From: Carpediemonas membranifera
Lineage: Eukaryota; Fornicata
Assembly (NCBI GenBank): GCA_019828565.1
Contig: JAHDYR010000069.1
Span: 1-64,000 of the forward strand
Direction: 5' to 3'
Length of the DNA: 64,000 nt
The notes beneath the pieces were generated by a model, which was not told the DNA's origin, made no database searches, and worked only from the letters and a program-made list of their open reading frames with translations. The stretch's first letter is position 1. Each line of letters opens with the position of its first letter. The position numbers and the translations under genes were made by a program. This document shows, in pieces, positions 1 through 11,455 of the stretch.

Positions 1-3000
1 TCTCGAGCTCGGCCTTCTCGGCCTGAGGGTGTCGCGCTCCTCGGAGGTGGAGGCGATCTTGCTCTCTTCGAGCTCGGCCTTCTCGGTCTGGAGGGAAGTT
101 GTCTCTGGAAGCCTGGTAGCTTTGATCTGCTCGAGCTCTGGCCTCGGCCTGGAGGGTGCTGTCGCGCGCCCTCGGTGTCGAAGCGATCTCGCGAGCTCTG
201 GAATTTTCCCGCCTGAAGCGCCGCGGGCCGCAGCGCGATCTTGCTCTCTCGAGCCTCTGGCCGGGCCGGAGGGTGTCGCGCTCCTCGGGAGGTGGAGGCG
301 ATCTTGCCTTCAAGCTCTGCCTTCTCGGCGCGGAAGGGCACTGCTTCGAGCTCGGACTCGGTCGCCTTGCCGTCCTCGAGCATCTCGGCGATGCGGGTCT
401 CGAGGCTCGTCTTGGTTATCGGTCGCGGCGTCGTGAGCGACTTCGAGCTCGGCCTTCTCGGCCTGGAGGGTGTCGCGCTCCTCGGAGGTGGAGGCGATCT
501 TGCCTTCGAGCTCAGCCTTCCTCGGCCTGGAGGGTGTCGCGCCCTCGAGGTGAATGCGACCTCTGTTCTCTCTGAGCTCAGCTCTCGGCCTGAGGGAAGT
601 CGCGCCTGGAGGTGAGGCGATCTTGCCTTCTCGAGCTCAGCCTCTCGGCCTGGAGGGTGTCGCGCTCCCTCGGAAGTCGAAGCGATCTTGCCTTCGAGCT
701 CAGCCTTCTCGGCCTGGGAAGGTGTCGTGCCTCGGAAGTCGAAGCGATCTTGCTCTTCTGAGCTCGGCCTTCTCGGCCTGGAGGGTGTCGCGCCCTCGGG
801 AGGGAGGCGACCTGCCCTGAGCGTCAGCCCTCCTCCTCGGCCTGAGGGTGTCAAGTGTCTCGGAGGTGAATGCGATCTTTAGCTGCCTTCGAGCTCAGCC
901 TTCTCGGCCCACCAGGAGGGTGTCGCGCTCCTCGGAGGTGGAGGCTTGATCTTGCCTTCGAGCTCGGCCTTCTCGGCCTGGAGGGTGTCGCGCTCCCTCG
1001 GAGGTGGAGGAGGCGATCTTGCCTTCAAGCTCTGCCCTTCTCGGCGCCGAAGGGCATCAAGCTTCTCTTCGAGCTCGGACTCGGTCGCCTTGCCGTCCTC
1101 GAGCATCTCGGCGATGCGGGTCTCGAGGCTCGCTCGGCAGCATCGGTCGCGGCGTGCCCGAGCGACTTCGAGCTCGGCCTTCTCGGCCTGGAGGGTGTCG
1201 CGCTCCTCGGAGGTGGGAGGCGATCTTGCCTTCGAGCCTCAGCCTTCGGCCTGGAGGGTGTCGCGCTCCTCGGAGGTGAATGCGATCTTGCTCGAGCTCA
1301 GCCTTCTCGGCCTGGAGGGTGTCGCGCTCCTCGGAGGTGGAGGCGATCTTGCCTTCGAGCTCAGCCTTCGGAGGTGTCGCGCTCCTCGGAAGTCGAAGGA
1401 TCTGCCTCGGGCTCTGAGCGCTCGGCCTGGAAGGTGTCGCCCTCGGAGGTCGAAGGCGATCTTGCCTTCGAGCTCAGCCTTCTCGGCCTGGAGGGTGTCG
1501 CGCTCCTCGGAGGTGGAGGCGATCTTGCCTTCGAGCTCAGCCTTCTCGGCCTGGAGGGTGTCGCGCTCCTCGGAGGTGGAGGCGATCTTTGCTCGAGCCT
1601 TGCTCTTCTCGGCCTGAGGGTGTCGCGCTCCTCGGAGGTGGAGGCGATCTTGCCTTCGAGCTCAGCCTTCTCGGCCTGGAGGGTGTCGCGCTCCTCGGGA
1701 GTCGAGCGATCTTGCCTGAGCTCAGCCTTCTCGGCCTGGAGGGTGTCGCGCTCCTCGGAGGTGGAGGCGATCTTGCCTTCAAGCTCTGGCCTTCTCGGCG
1801 CCGAAGGGCACTCGATAGCTTTCTCTCGAGCCTCGGACTCGGTCGCCTTGCCGTCCTCGAGCATCTCGGCGATGCGGGTCTCGAGGCTCGTCTTGGCATC
1901 GGTCGCGGCGTCGAGCTCGGCCTTCTCGGCCTGGAGGGTGTCACGCTCCTCGGAGGAATAGAGCGATCTTGCCTTCGAGCTCGGCCTTCTCGGCCTGGAG
2001 GGTGTCGCGCTCCTCGGAGGTGGAGGCGATCTTGCCTTCGAGCTCAGCCTTCTCGGCCTGGAGGGTGTCGCGCTCCTCGGAGGTGGAGGCGATCTTGCCT
2101 TCGAGCTCAGCCTTCTCGGCCTGGAGGGTGTCGCGCTCCTCGGAGGTGGAGGCGATCTTGCCTTCGAGCTCAGCCTTCTCGGCCTGGAGGGTGTCGCGCT
2201 CCTCGGAGGTGGAGGCGATCTTGCCTTCGAGCCTCAGCCCCTCTCCTCGGCCTGGAGGGTGTCGCGCTCCTCGGAGGTGGAGGCGATCTTGCCTTCGAGC
2301 TCAGCCTTCTCGGCCTGGAGGGTGTCGCGCTCCTCGGAGGTGGAGGCGATCTTGCCTTCGAGCTCGGCCTTCTCGGCCTGGAGGGTGTCGCGCCTCGGGA
2401 GTGGAGGCGATCTTGCCTTCGAGCTCAGCCTTCTCGGCCTGGAGGGTGTCGCGCTCCTCGGAGGTGGAGGCGATCTTGCCTTCGAGCTCAGCCTTCTCGG
2501 CCTGGAGGGTGTCGCGCTCCTCAGTCGAAGCGACTCTTGCCTTCGCAGCTCAGCACCTCTCGGCCTGCCGAGGGTGTCGCGCCTCCTCGGAAAGCGCGAG
2601 CGATCTTGCCTCGAGCTCGGCCTTTCTCGGCCTCGGAGAGGTGTCAGCGCTCCTCGGAGGTGGAGGCGATCTTGCCTTCGAGCTCGGCCTTCTCGGCCTG
2701 GAGGGTGTCGCGCTCCTCGGAGGTGGAGGCGATCTTGCCTTCGAGCTCGGCCTTCTCGGCCTGGAGGGTCGCGCTCCTCGGAGGTGGAGGCGATCTTGCT
2801 CTCGAGCTCGGCCAGCTCGGCCTGGAGGGTGTCGCGCCCTCGGGAGGTGGAGGCGATCTTGCCCTTCGAGCTCCGCCTCCTCGGCCTGGAGGGTGTCGCG
2901 CTCCTCGGAGGTGGAGGCGATCTTGCCTTCGAGCTCAGCCTTCTCGGCCTGGAGGGTGTCGCGCTCCTCGGAGGTGGAGGCGATCTTGCCTTCGAGCTCA

Positions 3001-3299
3001 GCCTTCTCGGCCTGGAGGGTGTCGCGCTCCTCGGAGGTGGAGGCGATCTTGCCTTCGAGCTCAGCCTTCTCGGCCTGGAGGGTGTCGCGCTCCTCGGAGG
3101 TCGGGAGGCGATCTTGCCTCTCGAGCCGGCCTCTCGGCCTGGAGGGTGTCGCGCTCCTCGGAGGTGGAGGCGATCTTGCCTTCGAGCCTCGGCCTTCTCG
3201 GCCTGGAGGGTGTCGCGCTCCTCGGAGGTCGAGGCGATCTTGCCTTCGAGCTCGGCCTTCTCGGCCCCTGAGGGTGTCGCGCTCCCTCGGGAAGTCGAA
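1..3299 (-). repeat. Indel-rich continuation of the 63-bp array
   Basis: The same 63-bp unit continues, but with frequent one- to few-base insertions and deletions, so no single frame stays open. The 38-residue spacer block recurs near 312-440, 1030-1165 and 1790-1920, suggesting a higher-order repeat of array plus spacer. The abrupt change in quality near 3.3 kb fits either low-coverage consensus at a contig end or decay of the 3' part of the gene; the sequence alone cannot decide. Confidence 0.8.
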
Positions 3300-6200
3300 G
3301 CGATCTTGCCTTCACGAGCCTCGGCCTTCTCGCGGCCTGGAGGGTGTCGCGCTCCTCGGAGGTGGAGGCGATCTTGCCTTCGAGCTCGGCCTTCTCGGCC
3401 TGGAGGGTGTCGCGCTCCTCGGAAGTCGAAGCGATCTTGCCTTCAAGCTCGGCCTTCTCGGCCTGGAGGGTGTCGCGCTCCTCGGAGGTGGAGGCGATCT
3501 TGCCTTCGAGCTCAGCCTTCTCGGCCTGGAGGGTGTCGCGCTCCTCGGAAGTCGAAGCGATCTTGCCTTCGAGCTCAGCCTTCTCGGCCTGGAGGGTGTC
3601 GCGCTCCTCGGAGGTGGAGGCGATCTTGCCTTCAAGCTCTGCCTTCTCGGCGCGAAGGGCATCAAGCTTCTCTTCGAGCTCGGACTCGGTCGCCTTGCCG
3701 TCCTCGAGCATCTCGGCGATGCGGGTCTCGAGGCTCGTCTTGGCATCGGTCGCGGCGTCGAGCGACTTCTCGAGCTCGGCCTTCTCGGCCTGGAGGGTGT
3801 CGCGCTCCTCGGAGGTGGAGGCGATCTTGCCTTCGAGCTCAGCCTTCTCGGCCTGGAGGGTGTCGCGCTCCTCGGAGGTCGAAGCGATCTTGTCTTCAAG
3901 CTCAGCCTTCTCGGCCTGGAAGGTGTCGCGCTCCTCGGAAGTCGAAGCGATCTTGCCTTCGAGCTCAGCCTTCTCGGCCTGGAGGGTGTCGCGCTCCTCG
4001 GAGGTGGAGGCGATCTTGCCTTCGAGCTCAGCCTTCTCGGCCTGGAGGGTGTCGCGCTCCTCGGAGGTGGAGGCGATCTTGCCTTCGAGCTCAGCCTTCT
4101 CGGCCTGGAGGGTGTCGCGCTCCTCGGAAGTCGAAGCGATCTTGCCTTCGAGCTCGGCCTTCTCGGCCTGGAGGGTGTCGCGCTCCTCGGAGGTGGAGGC
4201 GATCTTGCCTTCGAGCTCAGCCTTCTCGGCCTGGAGGGTGTCGCGCTCCTCGGAAGTCGAAGCGATCTTGCCTTCGAGCTCGGCCTTCTCGGCCTGGAGG
4301 GTGTCGCGCTCCTCGGAGGTGGAGGCGATCTTGCCTTCGAGCTCGGCCTTCTCGGCCTGGAGGGTGTCGCGCTCCTCGGAGGTCGAAGCGATCTTGCCTT
4401 CGAGCTCAGCCTTCTCGGCCTGGAGGGTGTCGCGCTCCTCGGAGGTGGAGGCGATCTTGCCTTCGAGCTCAGCCTTCTCGGCCTGGAGGGTGTCGCGCTC
4501 CTCGGAGGTCGAAGCGATCTTGCCTTCGAGCTCAGCCTTCTCGGCCTGGAGGGTGTCGCGCTCCTCGGAGGTGGAGGCGATCTTGCCTTCGAGCTCGGCC
4601 TTCTCGGCCTGGAGGGTGTCGCGCTCCTCGGAGGTGGAGGCGATCTTGCCTTCGAGCTCGGCCTTCTCGGCCTGGAGGGTGTCGCGCTCCTCGGAGGTCG
4701 AAGCGATCTTGCCTTCGAGCTCGGCCTTCTCGGCCTGGAGGGTGTCGCGCTCCTCGGAGGTGGAGGCGATCTTGCCTTCGAGCTCGGCCTTCTCGGCCTG
4801 GAGGGTGTCGCGCTCCTCGGAGGTGGAGGCGATCTTGCCTTCGAGCTCAGCCTTCTCGGCCTGGAGGGTGTCGCGCTCCTCGGAGGTGGAGGCGATCTTG
4901 CCTTCGAGCTCAGCCTTCTCGGCCTGGAAGGTGTCGCGCTCCTCGGAGGTGGAGGCGATCTTGCCTTCGAGCACAGCCTTCTCGGCCTGGAGGGTGTCGC
5001 GCTCCTCGGAGGTGGAGGCGATCTTGCCTTCGAGCTCGGCCTTCTCGGCCTGGAGGGTGTCGCGCTCCTCGGAAGTCGAAGCGATCTTGCCTTCGAGCTC
5101 AGCCTTCTCGGCCTGGAGGGTGTCGCGCTCCTCGGAGGTGGAGGCGATCTTGCCTTCGAGCTCGGCCTTCTCGGCCTGGAGGGTGTCGCGCTCCTCGGAG
5201 GTGGAGGCGATCTTGCCTTCGAGCTCAGCCTTCTCGGCCTGGAGGGTGTCGCCCCTCGGAGTGGGAGGCGATCTTGCCTTCGAGCTCGGCCTTCTCGGCC
5301 TGGAGGGTGTCGCGCTCCTCGGAGGTGGAGGCGATCTTGCCTTCGAGCTCGGCCTTCTCGGCCTGGAGGGTGTCGCGCTCCTCGGAGGTGGAGGCGATCT
5401 TGCCTTCGAGCTCAGCCTTCTCGGCCTGGAGGGTGTCGCGCTCCTCGGAGGTGGAGGCGATCTTGCCTTCAAGCTCAGCCTTCTCGGCCTGGAGGGTGTC
5501 GCGCTCCTCGGAGGTGGAGGCGATCTTGCCTTCAAGCTCGGCCTTCTCGGCCTGGAGGGTGTCGCGCTCCTCGGAGGTGGAGGCGATCTTGCCTTCAAGC
5601 TCAGCCTTCTCGGCCTGGAGGGTGTCGCGCTCCTCGGAGGTCGAAGCGATCTTGCCTTCAAGCTCAGCCTTCTCGGCCTGGAGGGTGTCGCGCTCCTCGG
5701 AGGTGGAGGCGATCTTGCCTTCGAGCTCGGCCTTCTCGGCCTGGAGGGTGTCGCGCTCCTCGGAGGTGGAGGCGATCTTGCCTTCGAGCTCAGCCTTCTC
5801 GGCCTGGAGGGTGTCGCGCTCCTCGGAAGTCGAAGCGATCTTGCCTTCGAGCTCAGCCTTCTCGGCCTGGAAGGTGTCGCGCTCCTCGGAGGTGGAGGCG
5901 ATCTTGCCTTCGAGCACAGCCTTCTCGGCCTGGAGGGTGTCGCGCTCCTCGGAAGTCGAAGCGATCTTGCCTTCGAGCTCGGCCTTCTCGGCCTGGAGGG
6001 TGTCGCGCTCCTCGGAGGTGGAGGCGATCTTGCCTTCGAGCACAGCCTTCTCGGCCTGGAGGGTGTCGCGCTCCTCGGAGGTGGAGGCGATCTTGCCTTC
6101 GAGCTCGGCCTTCTCGGCCTGGAGGGTGTCGCGCTCCTCGGAGGTGGAGGCGATCTTGCCTTCGAGCACAGCCTTCTCGGCCTGGAGGGTGTCGCGCTCC

Positions 6201-9200
6201 TCGGAGGTGGAGGCGATCTTGCCTTCGAGCTCGGCCTTCTCGGCCTGGAGGGTGTCGCGCTCCTCGGAGGTCGAAGCGATCTTGCCTTCGAGCTCAGCCT
6301 TCTCGGCCTGGAGGGTGTCGCGCTCCTCGGAGGTGGAGGCGATCTTGCCTTCGAGCTCGGCCTTCTCGGCCTGGAGGGTGTCGCGCTCCTCGGAGGTGGA
6401 GGCGATCTTGCCTTCGAGCTCGGCCTTCTCGGCCTGGAGGGTGTCGCGCTCCTCGGAGGTGGAGGCGATCTTGCCTTCGAGCTCGGCCTTCTCGGCCTGG
6501 AGGGTGTCGCGCTCCTCGGAGGTGGAGGCGATCTTGCCTTCGAGCTCGGCCTTCTCGGCCTGGAGGGTGTCGCGCTCCTCGGAAGTCGAAGCGATCTTGC
6601 CTTCAAGCTCAGCCTTCTCGGCCTGGAGGGTGTCGCGCTCCTCGGAGGTGGAGGCGATCTTGCCTTCGAGCTCGGCCTTCTCGGCCTGGAGGGTGTCGCG
6701 CTCCTCGGAGGTGGAGGCGATCTTGCCTTCGAGCTCAGCCTTCTCGGCCTGGAGGGTGTCGCGCTCCTCGGAGGTGGAGGCGATCTTGCCTTCGAGCTCA
6801 GCCTTCTCGGCCTGGAGGGTGTCGCGCTCCTCGGAGGTGGAGGCGATCTTGCCTTCAAGCTCAGCCTTCTCGGCCTGGAGGGTGTCGCGCTCCTCGGAGG
6901 TGGAGGCGATCTTGCCTTCAAGCTCAGCCTTCTCGGCCTGGAGGGTGTCGCGCTCCTCGGAGGTCGAAGCGATCTTGCCTTCAAGCTCAGCCTTCTCGGC
7001 CTGGAGGGTGTCGCGCTCCTCGGAGGTGGAGGCGATCTTGCCTTCGAGCTCAGCCTTCTCGGCCTGGAGGGTGTCGCGCTCCTCGGAGGTGGAGGCGATC
7101 TTGCCTTCGAGCTCAGCCTTCTCGGCCTGGAGGGTGTCGCGCTCCTCGGAGGTGGAGGCGATCTTGCCTTCGAGCTCGGCCTTCTCGGCCTGGAGGGTGT
7201 CGCGCTCCTCGGAGGTGGAGGCGATCTTGCCTTCGAGCTCAGCCTTCTCGGCCTGGAGGGTGTCGCGCTCCTCGGAGGTGGAGGCGATCTTGCCTTCGAG
7301 CTCGGCCTTCTCGGCCTGGAGGGTGTCGCGCTCCTCGGAGGTGGAGGCGATCTTGCCTTCGAGCTCAGCCTTCTCGGCCTGGAGGGTGTCGCGCTCCTCG
7401 GAAGTCGAAGCGATCTTGCCTTCGAGCTCAGCCTTCTCGGCCTGGAGGGTGTCGCGCTCCTCGGAAGTCGAAGCGATCTTGCCTTCAAGCTCGGCCTTCT
7501 CGGCCTGGAGGGTGTCGCGCTCCTCGGAAGTCGAAGCGATCTTGCCTTCGAGCTCAGCCTTCTCGGCCTGGAAGGTGTCGCGCTCCTCGGAGGTGGAGGC
7601 GATCTTGCCTTCGAGCACAGCCTTCTCGGCCTGGAGGGTGTCGCGCTCCTCGGAAGTCGAAGCGATCTTGCCTTCAAGCTCGGCCTTCTCGGCCTGGAGG
7701 GTGTCGCGCTCCTCGGAAGTCGAAGCGATCTTGCCTTCGAGCTCGGCCTTCTCGGCCTGGAGGGTGTCGCGCTCCTCGGAGGTGGAGGCGATCTTGCCTT
7801 CGAGCACAGCCTTCTCGGCCTGGAGGGTGTCGCGCTCCTCGGAAGTCGAAGCGATCTTGCCTTCGAGCTCGGCCTTCTCGGCCTGGAGGGTGTCGCGCTC
7901 CTCGGAGGTGGAGGCGATCTTGCCTTCGAGCTCGGCCTTCATCTTCATGAACTCCTCCAGCCGCCGCCTCAGCTCCGCGATGATTGACTCCAACTCGGAC
8001 CTGTCCAGCTGTGCCTGCAGCAGCTTCGCATCGACGACACTCTTCTCCTCGATCACCCGGTGAGCCCTGGCCTCAGCCTCGGCAGTCTTTCCAGACTCGG
8101 CAGCGAGCTTCTCGGCAAGCCGGTCCGACTCTTTTTGCAAGGCTTCGTTGGCGACGTCAAGTTTCAGCTTCGCGTCTCGGGCAGCGTTCATTCTCGTCTC
8201 AAAGGACTCGAGCTCTTCCCTAGCGTCCTTCAGCTTCTTCTCGGCAGAAATCTTCGCCTTGGTCGTCGCCTTGAGCTTCCCCTCAAGCAATTCTTGCTCT
8301 GCCTCGGCCTCGTCTATACGGTCCTCCATGTCTTTGCGCTCCCGTTTGAGTCTGGCGAGCCGGTCGTCGAACGAGGCGATCTTCTCCCTGGCATCGGTCA
8401 GCTCTGCCCTGAGTACTGAGTGCTTCTGCTCAGAGTCGAGAAGCTCCGCGTTTGTCGCCTTCTGCTCCTCAAGAGCCCGGACGAGCTGCTCCTCAAGGCG
8501 AGTCTGGTCCTCGGCGGCGTTCACCACCTTGGCCTCCAACAGGGCCTTCTCTTCGTTTGTCACGGCCATCGTTGCCTTCAGCCCGACACGCTCCTCCTCG
8601 CCGGCATCCATGGCTGCTGCAAGCTCCTTCTCACGCTGCTTGGCCTCGGTGGCCACCTTCTGGAGCTGCTCGCGCTCTGCGGCCGCTGATGCTTGCAGGG
8701 CTTCCTGGGCCTCGACTGCCTTGCGAAGCTTGGCCTCTAGCTCTGACGAACGTTCGGAAAGAGCGGCCTTCTCCTCCTCAATGGCGGCCAGAGTCTTAGC
8801 GAGCTCATCGCGCTCCTGCTTGCTCGCTCCAGCCCTAATACGGGCAAGCTTCGCCTTCCTCTCCATCGTTTGTGCCCGCTCGTTAAGGTCGCGGAGCTCT
8901 GTCTCCATCACAGAGATGTCGTCGTCTGCCCCGCAGGTGTCGTCTACGTCGGCTGTCTGGCGGGCGCGGCGGAGCTTCTCGGTCTGCATTCGGCTCGCTT
9001 GAAGGAGGCGCTTGATGATCGCATTCTCTTGCTCGGTGGCCTGCTCGGCAGAGGTGGGGAGCGAAGGCCGGCGTTGGTGGCCCACAGAGACTGGCGCGGG
9101 CGACGACAGAAGATGCGGCGTCGAGTTGGATCTGAGTCGTGCAGTTTTAGGTCTCTCGAACTCGACCTCGGATTCAGATGAGCTCTCGAAATCGCTGCCG

Positions 9201-10294
9201 TCATTGGTCGACTGGGCTGTGGGGAAGAGGGCCTGCACTGCGTCCGTGGAAATGACTGCCGCACACCCTTCCTTCCCAGACGGTACGTTTCTCCCAGCAA
9301 CAACGACAAGCGGCGGGAATACGCTTGGCGTCTCTTCAGGCCGCACAGCGACAAGGAGGGAGTTCTCCGTGCCCACGAAGGAGCCTATGGATCTAACACC
9401 CTTCGCGGACGAGTACTGTCTCGTGGCCTCGTCATACTGCATACAGACCAGCGATCCCTTAGGCTGCACGCCGATGACCATGGGCGCCGGCCCCTGCGCA
9501 GCGACTAGGGTGCTGATCTTAGTGGCGAGACGCACAGTCTTGACGAGATCACCTGAGGGCGAGTAAACCTTGACGGAGCCCTCGTTCGTGGCGGCCCACA
9601 CATGGGTGCCAGACCAGACGAGAGAGACGGGGACGGCGGTGTCAAGGGACCGCACGACCCGCTTCTGGGTGTGGCTGGCGGCATCGATGAGTGTGAGGGT
9701 CCCATCGAGGCACGCTGCCCACACGTAGGGTGTCCGGCCACCAACCTTGAGGAGAGACGTCACTGCGTTCTTCTTTTGAATCGAAACCTTCACAGCGGCC
9801 TTGTCCTTCTCCTTGATATCATAGACCTGGATTCTGAAGTCTGCGCTTGCTGACCAAACCTCACCTCGGTTGTTGGTGATCACTGGAACAACGGCGTGCA
9901 CGCGGTCCACGTGGCCGTTGTGGAAGGCCTTGGGGGGCTCTGGAGTGGTTGCAGAGGACATTGGGAGCTTCAGGGTGAATAGGCGGCCCTTTTGGGTTCC
10001 CACCCAGACTCGCTGGCTCTCCGAATGGAAACCGAGGGCTGATATGAAGTCGTTGCGGCATACTTCGATGGTGTGGATCTGTTTTAGAGTCTCTATGTCG
10101 AATAAAACAAGGTTGTTCCTTCCTGCGACGACGATCAGGCGCTTACCAACAGCTATGTGTTTCATAACTGGAGCGGAACTTGAAGGCGGGCGTGCGCTGG
10201 TGGCTATTCGCGTTGTTGAACGAGCAAGTGGCGTCGCTCTCGGCGTACGAGGACCGCCAGGCCTTAGCTGTGGCGTGCTGAAGGCCCCTTGCAT
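1..10294 (-). CDS. Giant WD40 / coiled-coil repeat protein (5' part; continues past left edge)
   Basis: Probable cytoskeletal or scaffold protein. The first in-frame ATG is at 10294 (protein begins MQGAFSTPQL); the open frame upstream to 10453 has no ATG. Residues about 45-350 form a beta-propeller-like region with WD40-style blades (for example VWSASADFRIQVYDIK and VWAATNEGSVKVYSPSG). Residues about 430-785 are a charged, Leu-rich coiled coil. From about residue 785 (near 7941) a 21-residue unit, AELEGKIASTSEERDTLQAEK, repeats to the window edge. A single-base-scale lesion near 5250 shifts the frame and coding resumes in another frame; below about 3300 many small indels break it repeatedly. 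No introns are evident. The family is not recognised beyond the domain types. Confident as a gene; the function is inferred. Confidence 0.8.
3300..7941 (-). repeat. Clean 63-bp coding tandem repeat array
   Basis: About 74 nearly perfect 63-bp units (21 codons, exactly three heptads) encode the coiled-coil rod. Two synonymous versions of the I-A-S-T-S segment alternate along the array (GCCTCCACCTCC-like and GCTTCGACTTCC-like), yet the protein is unchanged. Rare amino-acid variants are TFQAEK for TLQAEK and AVLEGK for AELEGK. A non-repeat block of about 38 residues (containing SLDAATDAKTSLETRIAEML) interrupts the array near 3634-3780. Confidence 0.95.
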
Positions 10295-10410
10295 TATGGC
10301 GCAGGTTAGAGAAAAATTGGCCCGACCGTCAGCGTATCTGGTCTTGTAGTGACAACCATGTGCCGGAAGAGTCTCTATCTGGCACGAAACGTGATTTGAC
10401 CTTGGTTTTG

Positions 10411-10737
10411 TCAGCTTTGATTCTTGTCGTTGCCTGGTCCATTTTTTCGCCAATGCTCAACACCCAAGGATACTTGTGCTCCCTTCAAGTCGTCTTCATC
10501 AGTGCCACCATGGACACAAATCCATCCAACACAAGCTTTACTAACAGCATTTACGGCTCCTACAAAAAGTTCAGTGCTCAGTTGTTCTGCCAACAAGAAT
10601 TCGCCCGACTGACCGCATTTCCATCCCGTCACATCGTACGGCATATACGGAACTTTGATCTTGGTATTCCCCGCCGGTATCGGGATTGAATACCCGTCCC
10701 ATGTGCACTGCTGAACACCGTTGCCCGGGGCAGCCAT
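10411..10737 (-). CDS. Hypothetical small protein (108 aa)
   Basis: The ORF starts MAAPGNGVQQCTWDGYSIPI and has balanced amino-acid composition with four Cys and several Trp. No family is recognised, and no signal peptide or membrane segment is seen. It lies on the same strand as the giant WD40 gene and ends 116 bp before that gene's ATG, so it could be a separate small gene, an upstream ORF, or chance. Coding status is uncertain. Confidence 0.35.
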   Translation of the reverse strand: MAAPGNGVQQCTWDGYSIPIPAGNTKIKVPYMPYDVTGWKCGQSGEFLLAEQLSTELFVGAVNAVSKACVGWICVHGGTDEDDLKGAQVSLGVEHWRKNGPGNDKNQS

Positions 10738-11382
10738 GCTGGCCCTGCCTTCCTCAGTGACGTCAACATTGACCACAGCCTTTCACATGACGAGACTGGA
10801 ATGGCACATTCTTGCAGGTGGCGCCAATTTCGCCGGGGTTGGCGAGCGGGTGGAAGCCTCCAACGGTTTCTGAAGCTCAGTGAGAGCCATGACCGAATTA
10901 CTTAACTATTATGTGTGTGCTGCATCCACGCGCTTCTTCTATTCTTCCTCTTCTATATAAGGCGGGGGACAAGGATTAGGTTGAAAGCAAGAATAACGTG
11001 GCCATTTTCAGCGGGATTGAAGAATACGATCCCTCTGTACTGCCTGAGCTTGGTTGGCTTCGAGAAGTCGAGATTGATCTCATTTCTTCACGACCCTTGT
11101 TCAGCCATCTCTTTGGTTTCGCAGTTTTGGGAACAGCCAATTGTGCCACTTGAAGGGTCGAACAATGTGGTTAATACTGCGCAATACCGCTCTATCTCCA
11201 TCCTACTCATGTCTGAAGTGGACAGCTGGACCATGTTTTCCAGATTCACAACAAAATAGTCTTCGTGGTCCAGAGAAATCGTGGCAAAGATGTTTCTGCT
11301 GTTTCTCCCGTGGTTGTAGTCATGTAGAATCGTGAATACTACCTAAATGAGCAGCAAAATTGAGTACGTCATAGTTTGATTA
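10738..11382. other. Intergenic region upstream of tRNA-Thr
   Basis: No convincing gene. It is more AT-rich than its surroundings. A TATA-like TCTATATAA lies near 10949-10957. An open frame at 10915-11259 has no family resemblance and was not accepted. Confidence 0.5.
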
Positions 11383-11455
11383 GCTCCTTTAGCTCAGTTG
11401 GTAGAGCATGCGATTCGTAATCGTAAGGTCTTCGGTTCGAACCCGGAAGGGAGCA
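11383..11455 (+). tRNA. tRNA-Thr (anticodon CGT)
   Basis: A 73-nt cloverleaf: acceptor GCTCCTT pairs with AGGGAGC; D-arm GCTC/GAGC; anticodon stem TGCGA/TCGTA with loop TTCGTAA, giving anticodon CGT (reads ACG, Thr); T-arm TTCGG/CCGGA with loop TTCGAAC; discriminator A. No intron. The last 12 bp, CGGAAGGGAGCA (11444-11455), are the target sequence repeated between all the non-LTR elements that follow. A T-run three bases downstream (AACTTTT) can act as Pol III terminator, but it belongs to the retrotransposon tail. Confidence 0.95.

Noticed and set aside
3300-7941. CRISPR-like regular repeat array
   Set aside because: There are no unique spacers; the units are contiguous, coding and three heptads long.
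1969-8063. Plus-strand open frames of about 1500-2000 residues across the 63-bp array
   Set aside because: They are antisense shadows: a repeat length divisible by three in GC-rich DNA leaves several frames open. Only the minus-strand frame links to the unique WD40 N-terminus.
10915-11259. Plus-strand 114-residue open frame
   Set aside because: No family resemblance, low-complexity start and AT-rich context; treated as intergenic.
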